DNA of 48,339 bases from Opitutaceae bacterium (lineage in GTDB: Bacteria; Verrucomicrobiota; Verrucomicrobiia; Opitutales; Opitutaceae), in the NCBI GenBank assembly GCA_025360455.1, contig JANYCF010000088.1:1-48339 (forward strand). The letters run 5' to 3'. Of this stretch, positions 38,975 to 47,736 are shown piece by piece. The position numbers were made by a program, and so were the translations under genes. The notes beneath the pieces are model-generated. The model saw only the letters and a program-made list of their open reading frames with translations. It made no database searches and was not told the DNA's origin. Position 1 is the first letter of the stretch, and each line of letters starts with the position of its first letter.

Positions 38975-39051
38975 GTAGCCGCGTTGGAGCATAGCGACAA
39001 CGTGGTCACACCGGCGAATCACGCTTTCGCCAACGGCTCAAGCGCGGCTAC
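38975..39051. repeat. REP element identical in part to the one beside the RAYT gene
   Basis: The left 33 nt (GTAGCCGCGTTGGAGC...ACGTGGTC) are identical to 1912-1944. The right arm ends GCTCAAGCGCGGCTAC, one base different from the RAYT-side copies. Together with the preceding element it fills most of the 361-nt gap at 38834-39194, in which no gene is seen. Confidence 0.85.
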
Positions 39052-39194
39052 ATAATTCATGAAAATACTCCGGTAATTTGTGTCATTGTGAGGCAACCGC
39101 ATCGGGAGTTGTGGGTTGATTCACCGATGAATTGTTGGGCCAGCGCCTCAATTTCCGCTCGCACTGGTCGATAAATGCAGTTCACTTACTTCAT

Positions 39195-40343
39195 ATGCCG
39201 TTCCGCCTTCCTTCCTCCCGGATCAATTGGACCAATAGCTCGTTCCTGATCAGTACCTTCGTCTTAACCTGCACCGCCGTTCCGCTCTATCTCTGGAACT
39301 ACAGCGTGGATGCCTTTCAGGTCTCGATGTTCTTCTTCTTTTTCATCGCGACGGGATTAAGCATCACTCTTGGCTACCACCGCCTCTTTTCCCACGTCGC
39401 TTTTCAAGCCAGCTGGCCCGTGCGGCTGTTGACCTTGATTTTTGGCGCCTGCGCCTTCGAGAATTCGGCTTTGAACTGGGTTTCCGACCATCGCCGCCAC
39501 CACAAGCATGTCGATCACGAGGATGATCCGTATGATATTTCCCAAGGCTTCTGGTATGCCCACATGGGCTGGATTCTTTTCAAACTCGATCCTGTGCCGC
39601 CACTCGACAACGTCGCCGATTTGCGCAAGGACCCGCTCGTGATGTGGCAAGATCGTTTCTACCTGCCTATTTCCATTGGATTCAGTTTTGTTCTCCCTTC
39701 CGTGCTGGGTGGATTGCACGCCGGTTGGATCGGGGCGCTGGGTGGTTTGCTGGTCGCGGGTGTGGCTCGCATCACGGCAGTGCAGCACATGACTTTTTTT
39801 ATCAACTCACTTTGCCATACCGTCGGCCGTCAGCCTTATTCGGATCGTTGCAGCGCCCGCGATAGCTGGATCATGGCGATCTTCACCTTCGGCGAAGGCT
39901 ACCATAATTATCACCACGAGTTTCAACACGACTACCGCAATGGTGTGAAATGGTGGCAATGGGATCCGACCAAATGGTCGATCTGGACTCTCGAAAAACT
40001 TCATTTGGTCCGCGGCCTTCGCCGCGTTCCGGATGAGAAAGTGCTGCTTTCCCAGCTCACCGACACCCGTCGTCGCTTGAACGAGCGTCTGACTTGTCAG
40101 AAGACGGTGCTGAACGTCCGCATTCGCGGTTTGCTGGCGAACTCGGATGCCAAGCTGCACCAGCTGAATGAACGTTGGACCGCGCTCAAAGCCCAGTACG
40201 CCGAAAAAGCCGATGCCCTGAAGTCCGAGTATTCGGAAAAAGCCGAAGTCCAATTTAAAGAAGCGCGCGCGGCCCTGGCGGAAATCCGTCTCGAAGTGCA
40301 TCGCGCCCTGGAATTGCTGGAGCGCGTCCCGGTGATGGCGTGA
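39195..40343 (+). CDS. Membrane acyl-CoA (delta-9) fatty acid desaturase
   Basis: From ATG 39195 the protein has 382 residues. Hydrophobic segments flank the three histidine boxes of the di-iron desaturases: HRLFSH (62-67), HRRHH (99-103) and HNYHH (about 236-240, in GEGYHNYHHEF). The YDISQGFWYAHMGW and TFGEGYHN contexts match the stearoyl-CoA desaturase family, which inserts a delta-9 double bond using O2 and an electron donor. The C-terminal 80 residues are an unusual charged coiled-coil (KAQYAEKADALKSEY, SEKAEVQFKEARAAL). No cytochrome b5 domain is present. The upstream frame to 39132 is not conserved-looking. It converges with the FkbM gene. Confidence 0.95.
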   Translation: MPFRLPSSRINWTNSSFLISTFVLTCTAVPLYLWNYSVDAFQVSMFFFFFIATGLSITLGYHRLFSHVAFQASWPVRLLTLIFGACAFENSALNWVSDHRRHHKHVDHEDDPYDISQGFWYAHMGWILFKLDPVPPLDNVADLRKDPLVMWQDRFYLPISIGFSFVLPSVLGGLHAGWIGALGGLLVAGVARITAVQHMTFFINSLCHTVGRQPYSDRCSARDSWIMAIFTFGEGYHNYHHEFQHDYRNGVKWWQWDPTKWSIWTLEKLHLVRGLRRVPDEKVLLSQLTDTRRRLNERLTCQKTVLNVRIRGLLANSDAKLHQLNERWTALKAQYAEKADALKSEYSEKAEVQFKEARAALAEIRLEVHRALELLERVPVMA

Positions 40344-40384
40344 GCGGGCGTTGGGGCGCGCATTGCTCGTCAAGTAACGATGTT

Positions 40385-40409
40385 GGAAACGTGACCCGGT
40401 CACGTTTCC
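40385..40409. terminator. Perfect hairpin between convergent genes
   Basis: GGAAACGTGAC and GTCACGTTTCC form an 11-bp perfect stem with loop CCG, between the desaturase and FkbM stop codons. No T-run follows on either strand, so its use as a bidirectional terminator is inferred from position. Confidence 0.55.
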
Positions 40410-40486
40410 TGCTGCGAGATTTGTTACAACCCGTCCAGAGGCCGGGTTCCACCTGACGGATCAGCTTCTTCGCCCTACGTGCCCGC

Positions 40487-41338
40487 CTATGACGTGCTGC
40501 GTTCCGCGGGTACAGCCACGGTGTAGTCGGCGAATGCACTGCCAATCACCGGATGCAGCCTACCACTGCGATCCAGCCGATGCAGCTTATAGCCGCACTC
40601 GCCGACGAGTAGCTGTTCAATGAGGGCGAAATTCTTATTGCCGTGCTCGTCGCCGAAACGTCCAAGCGTTTCAAAATAGATCACGGGCCGGAATTTCTTG
40701 AGCGATTGCTGGGCGCCACGAAATACACTGAGTTCCATGCCTTCGACATCGACTTTGATGAAATCCAGACGGGGTAAATTTTCCTTGGCGATGAAGCTAT
40801 CGAGCGTGATCACGGGTACCGCGTGGGTCCCATCGGCTCCGAGCATCGCATTGCCGGGATTACCGGCTTCTTCCTGCCAGCGCAATTCGCCGGGAGCTTC
40901 GCCGACTCCGGTCGCATGCACCGTAATATTCGCCGCGAGAGAAGGATTTAGTGCGAGATTGGCGCGCAAGCGTACGAGGTTGGGCGGACCGGGTTCGAAT
41001 GCGTAGACGCGTCCGGTGGGACTGGTGAAACGCGCCAAAGCCAAGGTGACAGCACCCACATTCGCTCCGACATCCAAGGCGATCCAGTCTGGCTTCGCCG
41101 TGCGTTTTAAGAGATGGATGAGTGCTGGCTCAAACGCATCGGACCACATGATACGTTCTACTTTAAAGCGAGTGCTGATGTTTACCCGCACATCGCCGAG
41201 ATAGTGATCGTAGATGAATTCCAGCCCTTCCGGCATGGATTTACGCAGGTTCGGCCAACAGTCAGCCGTACGTCGACGGAGTCCGGCAGGTAGAAGATAA
41301 AGCAGTCCACGCTTAATTGCTCGTGCGGCTTGGGCCAT
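40487..41338 (-). CDS. FkbM-family methyltransferase
   Basis: From ATG 41338 the protein has 283 residues. The SAM domain shows DWIALDVGANVGAVTLALARF (motif I), RVYAFEPGPPNLVRLRANLALN, and LDFIKVDVEGMELSVFRGAQQSL, then VIYFETLGRFGD. These are the FkbM O-methyltransferase motifs. In envelope gene clusters FkbM proteins methylate sugar hydroxyls in O-antigens or glycolipids; the target here is unknown. The frame is open to 41479, but that part covers a palindromic repeat and is not protein-like. It is the first of a mixed-strand group of envelope genes extending to the window end. Confidence 0.9.
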   Translation of the reverse strand: MAQAARAIKRGLLYLLPAGLRRRTADCWPNLRKSMPEGLEFIYDHYLGDVRVNISTRFKVERIMWSDAFEPALIHLLKRTAKPDWIALDVGANVGAVTLALARFTSPTGRVYAFEPGPPNLVRLRANLALNPSLAANITVHATGVGEAPGELRWQEEAGNPGNAMLGADGTHAVPVITLDSFIAKENLPRLDFIKVDVEGMELSVFRGAQQSLKKFRPVIYFETLGRFGDEHGNKNFALIEQLLVGECGYKLHRLDRSGRLHPVIGSAFADYTVAVPAERSTS

Positions 41339-41442
41339 GACGCTGATCGTTATCGGGTGTTTAGGGCAGGCAAGTGAAAAGAAAAACGAGACGTGACATG
41401 GGGCGCATTTCAGTATTTGGACTCTCCTGAATTTTTGATTGG

Positions 41443-41492
41443 GTAGGTGGCGCGCTTGTCGCGCCACGTTGCGAGGCAAGCTCGCAACCTAC
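41443..41492. repeat. 50-bp two-hairpin repeat, second copy
   Basis: GTAGGTGGCGCG at the left and GCAACCTAC at the right enclose two perfect hairpins, TGGCGCG/CGCGCCA and GTTGCGAG/CTCGCAAC. It matches the reverse complement of 33146-33195 at 46 of 50 positions; two of the four differences are paired in the second stem. Confidence 0.88.
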
Positions 41493-41571
41493 GAGTGGGG
41501 CATATCTCCTATGCCAAGAAATGGGATGCGCACCGTGCCGTGCTCGCGCGCGCTTTTTTTGAGTGTACTTA

Positions 41572-43731
41572 TTAACGCTGGAAATAAATCGGTGAGCCCG
41601 TGACCGGAATCGGTTGGCCGGCTGTGAGCGGTAGTGGCAATCCCGTTATATCGGTGACTCGAATGCAATCGGTCGGAATTGTCACCATCGTGGGGCTGAG
41701 CGCGTAGACGATCGAGCATCGATCGAAGTGCCACCAAACGGCACCCTCGCGCTCTTCCCGTTGCTTGAAATTGTTCGAACCTACCAGACGATGGAATTCA
41801 ACCACGGCGGCCCAAGCGGCCCGTGGCCGGAGACCACCGATGTCATCCGCCAAACCATAACCGCGAGCGCCGAGACGCCACCACCAGACGCGCTCAGTCA
41901 TGCCCGAGCACAGAGAGATCAAAGCATAGCGCACCATATACTCTGCATAGGTCGTCTCATCGACATGCAATGGACTCTCGACGTAGTGCTTGGACGTATA
42001 GCCCGCGAGGGGGGAAAAATCTCCGGTACCGCTGAGAGGCCAATTGGTTTCCGTGATATAGAATCCGCGTTGGCCGTGGGTTTCGGCCATGGCGCGCCCC
42101 AGCACGCATTTTTCCAGCAAAGAAAACTTCCCTTGATAGTTCTCCGGTGCACCCCGGCGGTCGACATAGAGGTGGCACGAGAGACCGTCGATTTGTCCGG
42201 GCAAGCGGGCCAGCAACGGTGGATAAAAATGGTATTCGAAGTCGTTGACCGCTGGGCCGAGGATCGTGAGTTGGGGATAGCGTTTTCTCAGTTCGGGGAT
42301 GCTCGCCCAAAGCGCGACGATTTCCGTGATGTTCCAGAGGCCCCATTTCACCCGGTTGACGGCGTGGCCGATTTCGACGAAACGCACGAGCGGGTGCAGG
42401 CGCTGGAGCGCGTCGGCGAGGAATCGCTGCCAAGCATCCGGGTAGAGCACTGCTTGGCGGGATTGAATGAGTCCGAGCGAAACTTCGTGGCCGCGGGCGA
42501 CGAGTCGTTCAACCACTGCATGGCATGCGGCCAGTCCGGCTTCGCCTTGATGAAAATAGCAGCGCACAAAAACCGGCAAACCTGGGGTGGCGGTGAGCAA
42601 TTCCAACTCAGCCTCTAAAGTCGGGGTGATTTCAAGGCAGACGCCAAATCGGCGGGTGAGATCGACGGGCTGGGCATAAGCTTGGGTTCGGAGCTTTTGG
42701 TAACGCTGCCGGAGGGCCAGCCCGCTGCGCAGGTTATCCCACGCCACCCGGAAAAGATCGGAGCTCGCGCGGAATTTACGGCGGTCACGCGAGGCGAGCA
42801 CGACGAAGGGTTGGCCTGATTTTTTATCCCAGAGCCAGATATCCTGGAAGGCGGGGCGACCGGTAGAGATGTTTTTTTTCTTATGTTGATTCAACCAATC
42901 GCGAATCGGGTGGCGGTATTTCCGACTCTGGTTGTGCAGCGTACGCCGTGCTCGATATCCGCTTTCCCAACGGAGAAATGACGGTGGGACGTGGTCGTCA
43001 TTGAAGTAGAGATGGAAAAAAATGAGCCGCAGGTAGGAGGGAAGCTCCAGCGTTGCCAAGTCGCGGGCGCGGAGCCGGAGACTGACCTCGGGGAGAATAC
43101 GGCCGCGATTGAGATCGATGAAACCGGGCTCGCTCCAATTTCCATCCGGGGTCCGGCGCAGCAGAAAGTTTTGGCCACCCAGATCGTTGTGGAGAAAACC
43201 GCAATCGTGCATGCGACGCATGGCTCCGGCCGCGAAGCGCAGCAGGACGATATATTTTTCGGCGTCGGGATCTTCGCGCAACAACCGGCTCATCTCCGAA
43301 TAGAGGTCGGTGCTGTCGTCGAGAAAACGCGTGATCAGATAGCTCTCCACGAGTCGCGCCCCGGCCCAGCGTTCGGCGTAGCCGATCGGCGGGGTGACCC
43401 CGGCGCCATGCTGCATCAGGTGACGCGCGTGAAGATACGAACGAGCCGCTTTGCTGCCTTTGGAACGATAGAAAAAGCTGCGTAGAAGCGTGGGAGCAGC
43501 GAACGACTTCACACACAGGTGGGCCTTGCCGGTGGGGTCGAGCGGATCGGATAACCGATAGATGCGATTGCGCACCCGATAAACCAATTTGTCCTCGGAT
43601 TCGGCCAGGAGCGTGGGCAATTGATTCAACCACTCAGCGAAGGCGGGCGTGGCATAGGGTGATACAGTTTTCCCTTGGTAGCGGCAGCCGGGCGCAAAGT
43701 CAGAGAGGGAAGTGTCGGGAAGATCGGGCAT
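41572..43731 (-). CDS. Lipopolysaccharide kinase (WaaP/InaA-like) fused to a glycosidase-like barrel
   Basis: The 719-residue cytoplasmic protein has two parts. The first (about 45-350) is a WaaP/Kdo-kinase-like domain: K75 in CVKSF, SYLHARHLMQHGAGVTPPIGYAER, catalytic HNDLGGQN (H181, D183, N188), and metal-binding D206 in FIDLNR. The second (about 360-670) is a TIM-barrel glycosidase-like domain with FVEIGHAVNRVKWG (451-464), a probable nucleophile E561 in YITETNWPLSG, and LSCHLYVDRRG. The usual EIGNE acid/base Glu is replaced by Ala (A457). The first part should phosphorylate a lipid-A/core sugar; the second may bind or act on a glycan. A two-residue-type fusion such as this is not one I know. 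It sits among envelope-sugar genes. Confidence 0.75.
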   Translation of the reverse strand: MPDLPDTSLSDFAPGCRYQGKTVSPYATPAFAEWLNQLPTLLAESEDKLVYRVRNRIYRLSDPLDPTGKAHLCVKSFAAPTLLRSFFYRSKGSKAARSYLHARHLMQHGAGVTPPIGYAERWAGARLVESYLITRFLDDSTDLYSEMSRLLREDPDAEKYIVLLRFAAGAMRRMHDCGFLHNDLGGQNFLLRRTPDGNWSEPGFIDLNRGRILPEVSLRLRARDLATLELPSYLRLIFFHLYFNDDHVPPSFLRWESGYRARRTLHNQSRKYRHPIRDWLNQHKKKNISTGRPAFQDIWLWDKKSGQPFVVLASRDRRKFRASSDLFRVAWDNLRSGLALRQRYQKLRTQAYAQPVDLTRRFGVCLEITPTLEAELELLTATPGLPVFVRCYFHQGEAGLAACHAVVERLVARGHEVSLGLIQSRQAVLYPDAWQRFLADALQRLHPLVRFVEIGHAVNRVKWGLWNITEIVALWASIPELRKRYPQLTILGPAVNDFEYHFYPPLLARLPGQIDGLSCHLYVDRRGAPENYQGKFSLLEKCVLGRAMAETHGQRGFYITETNWPLSGTGDFSPLAGYTSKHYVESPLHVDETTYAEYMVRYALISLCSGMTERVWWWRLGARGYGLADDIGGLRPRAAWAAVVEFHRLVGSNNFKQREEREGAVWWHFDRCSIVYALSPTMVTIPTDCIRVTDITGLPLPLTAGQPIPVTGSPIYFQR

Positions 43732-43811
43732 CAGGGGCGTTGAGCGGTGGCTGAAAATTTCTGACGCAGTCGGTCAGGGCAAGCCGCAACTGGCTCAGGG
43801 GTCTCCGCAGG

Positions 43812-43950
43812 GTGTAATCGAAAGTGAAGTCAATCAACGGGCCGTGTGATCGGGTAGCGATAGGCGTCTGTGCCTGTCGGGCGAGCCTTGCGCTCAGCGG
43901 ACAGGCAGGGACGCCTGTCCCTACAGCTGACTTCACTTTCAATTACACCC
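43812..43950. mobile_element. 139-bp MITE-like element with target duplication
   Basis: Terminal inverted repeats of 23 nt (43810-43832 and 43928-43950, GGGTGTAAT...AAGTCA) match at 22 positions. The direct repeat GTCTCCGCAGG lies at both edges (43801-43811 and 43951-43961), as expected of an 11-bp target duplication; TIR and duplication overlap by two bases. Inside is an imperfect REP-like palindrome, GTAGCGATAGGCGTC against GACGCCTGTCCCTAC. No coding frame is present. Confidence 0.8.
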
Positions 43951-44006
43951 GTCTCCGCAGGAATATGATCATTGACCCGTTTTTGGTTTAGAATTGTTGA
44001 TGGAGC

Positions 44007-45854
44007 GTGATTTCTCCCCTCACCAAACCCGACGCTCCGCTGCCCTGGTGGTTGCACCGTTGGTGGCTGGTAACATTGCTGGTGATGGCTCCCTTGTGGG
44101 GTCTGGGTTTGTTCACCCGGGTGGCTTGGACTCCGGATGAGCCGCGTGAACTCGCTTTATGTGGCGCGATGTTGGATCAAGCGCAGAAAGCGGTGCCGAC
44201 GATCGCGGGTGAGCCATTCTGTGAAAAACCTCCGCTGACCTACTGGTTAGGCGCAGCGAGTTTGAATCTTTTCGGCCACTCGGCCGCAGCGGCGCGGATG
44301 CCTAATTTACTTTATGCACTCATCGGAGTGCTGGCGGTGGGCGGCTTGGCGGCGGCCATGGTGCGCCACATACGACCGAAGGATAATCGGGCTATCGCCA
44401 CCGCCGCACTCGTGGCGGCGCTCGCTGCCGGAACCATGCAATTAATGATTCAGGTGCAGGTTTGGCTCGCGAGTGATGCGCCCTTGTTGATGGCTACCTG
44501 TGTGGCGCTGCTCGGGGCTTGGCGGGCGCTCACGGCGACGACTTCCCGGGCGCGCTTGAACTGGTGGTTGTTATTTCATGTGGGATTGATTTTGGGCTTT
44601 CTCGCAAAAAACATTGTCGGCTGGATGGTGCCGGTGGCAGCGGTCGGGGTGTATTGCTTGTGGGATCGCCGCTGGCGTGAGTTATTGCGCTGGGAACTGC
44701 ATGCGGGCTGGCTGTTGCATGGGGCGGCGTTGGGGCCGTGGGTCGTTGCCGTCGGCGCACAACCGGACGGCGGCAAACTGCTGCGGATTTTCTTTTATGA
44801 AAACTTGGTCGGTCGATTTCTCCCCGTGGTCACAGAGCACCATTATATAAATGAGCACGTGAACTGGTGGGGGAAATATCTGGTGGAAGGTCCGGGCTAT
44901 CTCGCGCCATGGACCCTATTGGCCATGGCGGCTTTTGCTCGGGTAACCGCCGCCGCGTGGCGGGGCCGCGATAGCGCAAGCCGGTTTCTCCTCGCCGCTA
45001 TGGTTCCGGTGTTTCTGCTGCTATCGGTGGCGAGCACGGGCCGCGGTATTTATCTGGTGATCATTATGCCGGCCGTGGCGGCGGCTTTGGGCTGGTGGGT
45101 CGCGAATTTTCTGACGGGTGAAGTAAGCAAGTCCGAGAGTTTGGAGCGCTGGACAGTGGGAGGAACTTTGCTGCTGGCGGCTCTGTTGATTGGCCTCGTG
45201 ACGCTCGTGGGCTGTATGCTTCCTTGGCTGATGGGAGAGGTCACTTGGCTGAGCAGTATGCTTGGAGCGCTGGTGTCAGTCGGAGTCTTTGGCTGGTTGC
45301 TTTGGCGGGCTGGGCGATGTTTTCGGCAGGATCGTTTCTCGGCCGCTCTAGGTCTAGCCGGATTGGGTTTGTTCATGGCGCTCGTTATCACTCTTGCCCG
45401 GGTTGTCCCGGGGTTCAATGCCTCGCAGGATTTGTCGCCGACCGTGCAGCAAATCGCGGCGCTGAGCAAAGACCACTCCCTCGTGATCTATCGACCGGAC
45501 GAGACGATCCTCTCTCAACTTGATTGGCATGCCGGTCTGCGGCTGCTTACTGCCACGGACACGACGAGCGCCGCTGATTTTGCGCAACGGGATGCTCGCA
45601 CGCTCATGCTGGTTAAGTTGTCGAGTGATCGCGTGACGGCGCCGATGCGCTGCCGATTACAGAAATTAGCAGCGTTCACTCATCTTCGTTTTTTGGAACC
45701 CAAGCCAGCGGCGGGCGATGGGCTCTTCGCCGCCGAGTTGGTCCAGTCCGGTTGGGTTTGCTGGCAGCGGCTGGAGATTCCGGCCGGCCGGCGTTACGGG
45801 ATTTTCGGTCGGGCCGATTCACCGCTCGCGCGGGAATTGGCCGGCGCAAAATAA
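44007..45854 (+). CDS. Membrane glycosyltransferase, ArnT/PMT-like (GT39/GT83)
   Basis: The 615-residue polytopic protein starts at GTG 44007. Its first extracytoplasmic loop has TPDEPRELALCGAMLDQ (D44-E45), the Asp/Glu motif of GT-C enzymes, then FCEKPPLTYWLGAASLNLFGHS and about twelve hydrophobic segments, with a soluble C-terminal domain (from about 480). GT-C enzymes use polyprenyl-phosphate sugars to modify lipid A or proteins at the periplasmic face. In ArnT this adds aminoarabinose to lipid A; the sugar here is unknown. It lies next to the kinase fusion (divergent) and converges with the lpxL-like gene, 17 nt apart. Confidence 0.88.
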   Translation: MISPLTKPDAPLPWWLHRWWLVTLLVMAPLWGLGLFTRVAWTPDEPRELALCGAMLDQAQKAVPTIAGEPFCEKPPLTYWLGAASLNLFGHSAAAARMPNLLYALIGVLAVGGLAAAMVRHIRPKDNRAIATAALVAALAAGTMQLMIQVQVWLASDAPLLMATCVALLGAWRALTATTSRARLNWWLLFHVGLILGFLAKNIVGWMVPVAAVGVYCLWDRRWRELLRWELHAGWLLHGAALGPWVVAVGAQPDGGKLLRIFFYENLVGRFLPVVTEHHYINEHVNWWGKYLVEGPGYLAPWTLLAMAAFARVTAAAWRGRDSASRFLLAAMVPVFLLLSVASTGRGIYLVIIMPAVAAALGWWVANFLTGEVSKSESLERWTVGGTLLLAALLIGLVTLVGCMLPWLMGEVTWLSSMLGALVSVGVFGWLLWRAGRCFRQDRFSAALGLAGLGLFMALVITLARVVPGFNASQDLSPTVQQIAALSKDHSLVIYRPDETILSQLDWHAGLRLLTATDTTSAADFAQRDARTLMLVKLSSDRVTAPMRCRLQKLAAFTHLRFLEPKPAAGDGLFAAELVQSGWVCWQRLEIPAGRRYGIFGRADSPLARELAGAK

Positions 45855-45871
45855 AAACGACCGCTCGTCAG

Positions 45872-46780
45872 TTAATATAAATCGGGATAGCCGGGCCCGC
45901 GGTGTTTGAAGCGCTTGTGGACCCAGAAATATTGCTCGGGCGCGCGACGCACCTGTTCCTCGATGAGCAAATTGATCCGCGTGGCGTCGGCGGCATGGTC
46001 AGGGGTGGGAAAATTCTCCAGTGCCGGGTGAATCGTCAACGTGTAGGAGTGATCGGCCTCGCGCTTCGCGAAATAAGGCACAACGGCGGCCTCGCTCAAA
46101 GTGGCAATTTTGCTGGTGGCGGTGTTGGTGATCGCGGGCACCCCGAAGAAGGGCAGGACTTCGGATGACTTGATCGCCTTGCCCTGATCGGGCGCGTACC
46201 AGATGGCGTGTCCGGCTTGCAACGCCCGGATGAGGCCTTTGAGGTCCTTGGCATGGACGGCAATCGTGGCGTGACGCTCACGTTGTTGACGCATGATATG
46301 CGCGAGTACGGGATTATTCGGATCACGGTAGAGACAGCCGAAAGTGCCGGCTTCCGCCATGAGGCGGCCGCAAATTTCCAACGTGGTGAAATGGGCGGTG
46401 AGCAGAATAACGCCTTTGCCCCGGACGAGCGCAGCGTCGAGGTGCGCAAGACCTTCGATACGATGCGCCGGCAAATCAGGCGTGGCAGCCCACCAGCCGG
46501 CACACGTTTCCATGAGGCCGAGCGCGAGAGAATCATAGTGGGCACGGGCTAGTGCGTGGATTTGCGCCGGAGTTTTCTCCGGGAAACAAAGCCGCAGATT
46601 CGTGAAGACCACGCGGCGACGGATTCGGATAAAATGAAAGACAAACCAGCCCAACCCTCGGGCCAGACGACGTTGTTCGGTCCAATGCAGGCGGCTGATG
46701 CACCAAAATACGCCCAGCCCAAACCACATGGGCCAGTGGCGGGGATGCCCGAGATTGGTTTGTTCGCTGGAGCGGCTCAT
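45872..46780 (-). CDS. Lipid A biosynthesis acyltransferase (LpxL/HtrB-like)
   Basis: From ATG 46780 the protein has 302 residues. An N-terminal membrane segment (HWPMWFGLGVFWCISRLHW) precedes the LpxL domain. Catalytic HFTTLE (H130, E135; HX4E) is followed by YRDPNNPVLAHIMRQQRERH (about 151-170), then a substrate pocket with IWYAPDQGKAIKSSEVLPFFGVPAITNTAT. The enzyme adds a secondary acyl chain to a lipid A precursor at the inner membrane. The in-frame extension to 46861 is not membrane-like and overlaps the neighbour's promoter region. It is divergent from the glycosyltransferase gene. No lpxM homologue is seen. Confidence 0.92.
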   Translation of the reverse strand: MSRSSEQTNLGHPRHWPMWFGLGVFWCISRLHWTEQRRLARGLGWFVFHFIRIRRRVVFTNLRLCFPEKTPAQIHALARAHYDSLALGLMETCAGWWAATPDLPAHRIEGLAHLDAALVRGKGVILLTAHFTTLEICGRLMAEAGTFGCLYRDPNNPVLAHIMRQQRERHATIAVHAKDLKGLIRALQAGHAIWYAPDQGKAIKSSEVLPFFGVPAITNTATSKIATLSEAAVVPYFAKREADHSYTLTIHPALENFPTPDHAADATRINLLIEEQVRRAPEQYFWVHKRFKHRGPGYPDLY

Positions 46781-46890
46781 GTGCAGGGGAATCTTGGGCA
46801 GGTCGGAGGGAGAGTGGGAAGAATGAAGTTGAGTTGGTCCTCGTGTTTTCGGTCTGTTCAAAAGTGTCGGGGGGTGCTCTATCTTGGTCC

Positions 46891-47607
46891 ATGGTTAATG
46901 TGATTTGCATGAAATGGGGCGTTAAATACGGCCCGGAATACGTCAATAAACTGCGTTCGATGCTGAGCCGGCATCTGGCCCAGCCGCACCGTTTGATCTG
47001 TTTTACGGAGGACGGTACGGGCGTTGACGCAGGAGTAGAGATCAGGCCGTTGCCCGCGATGGATCTCCCGCCGGGCAAGGAGCGCGGCTGGCGCAAACTT
47101 TCCACCTTTTGCACGCCGTTTTTCGATATCAAGGGACCGACCCTTTTTCTCGACCTCGATATCGTGATCACGGGGAGCATCGATTGCTTTTTCGAACATC
47201 CGGGAAAATTTTGCATCATCCACGACTGGGCCAAGCCCTGGCGCATTACCGGGAATTCCTCGGTGTACCGATTCGAGGCCGGGGCACATCCGGAAATTCT
47301 GGATTATTTTCTCAAGAATATTGACCGCGTGAAAGGCGAGGTGCGCAATGAACAGGAATATTTGACGCGCGAGATGCATCGGCTGGGCTTGCTGACCTAT
47401 TGGCCAAAGGAATGGTGCGTGAGTTTCAAACACAGTTGCCTGCCCACGTTCCCGCTTAATTGGGTGAAGACGCCTCCGCTGCCGGTGGGAGCGAAGGTGG
47501 TGGTGTTTCACGGCAACCCGAATCCGCCTGATGCGGTCGTGGGACGAGGCAAAGGCCTCTATCGTTATGTGCGCCCGACGCCTTGGGTCGGCGAGCACTG
47601 GCGCTGA
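46891..47607 (+). CDS. Glycosyltransferase with DXD motif
   Basis: From ATG 46891 the protein has 238 residues with a GT-A type pattern: VNVICMKWGVKYGPEYVNKLRSMLSRHL, KERGWRKLSTFCTPFFDIKGPTLFLDLDIVITGSID with the DLD metal motif (88-90), ITGNSSVYRFEAG, and VVFHGNPNPPDAV near the C-terminus. It resembles short GT8-like glycosyltransferases of polysaccharide loci. It has no membrane segment and is predicted cytosolic. The sugar and acceptor are unknown. It is the second envelope gene on this strand after the GT-C gene and precedes the GT9 gene. Confidence 0.8.
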   Translation: MVNVICMKWGVKYGPEYVNKLRSMLSRHLAQPHRLICFTEDGTGVDAGVEIRPLPAMDLPPGKERGWRKLSTFCTPFFDIKGPTLFLDLDIVITGSIDCFFEHPGKFCIIHDWAKPWRITGNSSVYRFEAGAHPEILDYFLKNIDRVKGEVRNEQEYLTREMHRLGLLTYWPKEWCVSFKHSCLPTFPLNWVKTPPLPVGAKVVVFHGNPNPPDAVVGRGKGLYRYVRPTPWVGEHWR

Positions 47608-47736
47608 TTGATCTTGGGGAGGATTGCGCGTGATCGGCTCGCTGTTTTGATGAATGAACGCATGGGCGGGGCAAAAGTCCGTGATTAGAGTTGAAATAAA
47701 TGCCTGAAGCATAAATCACTGTTTCACCCCCCTGAG

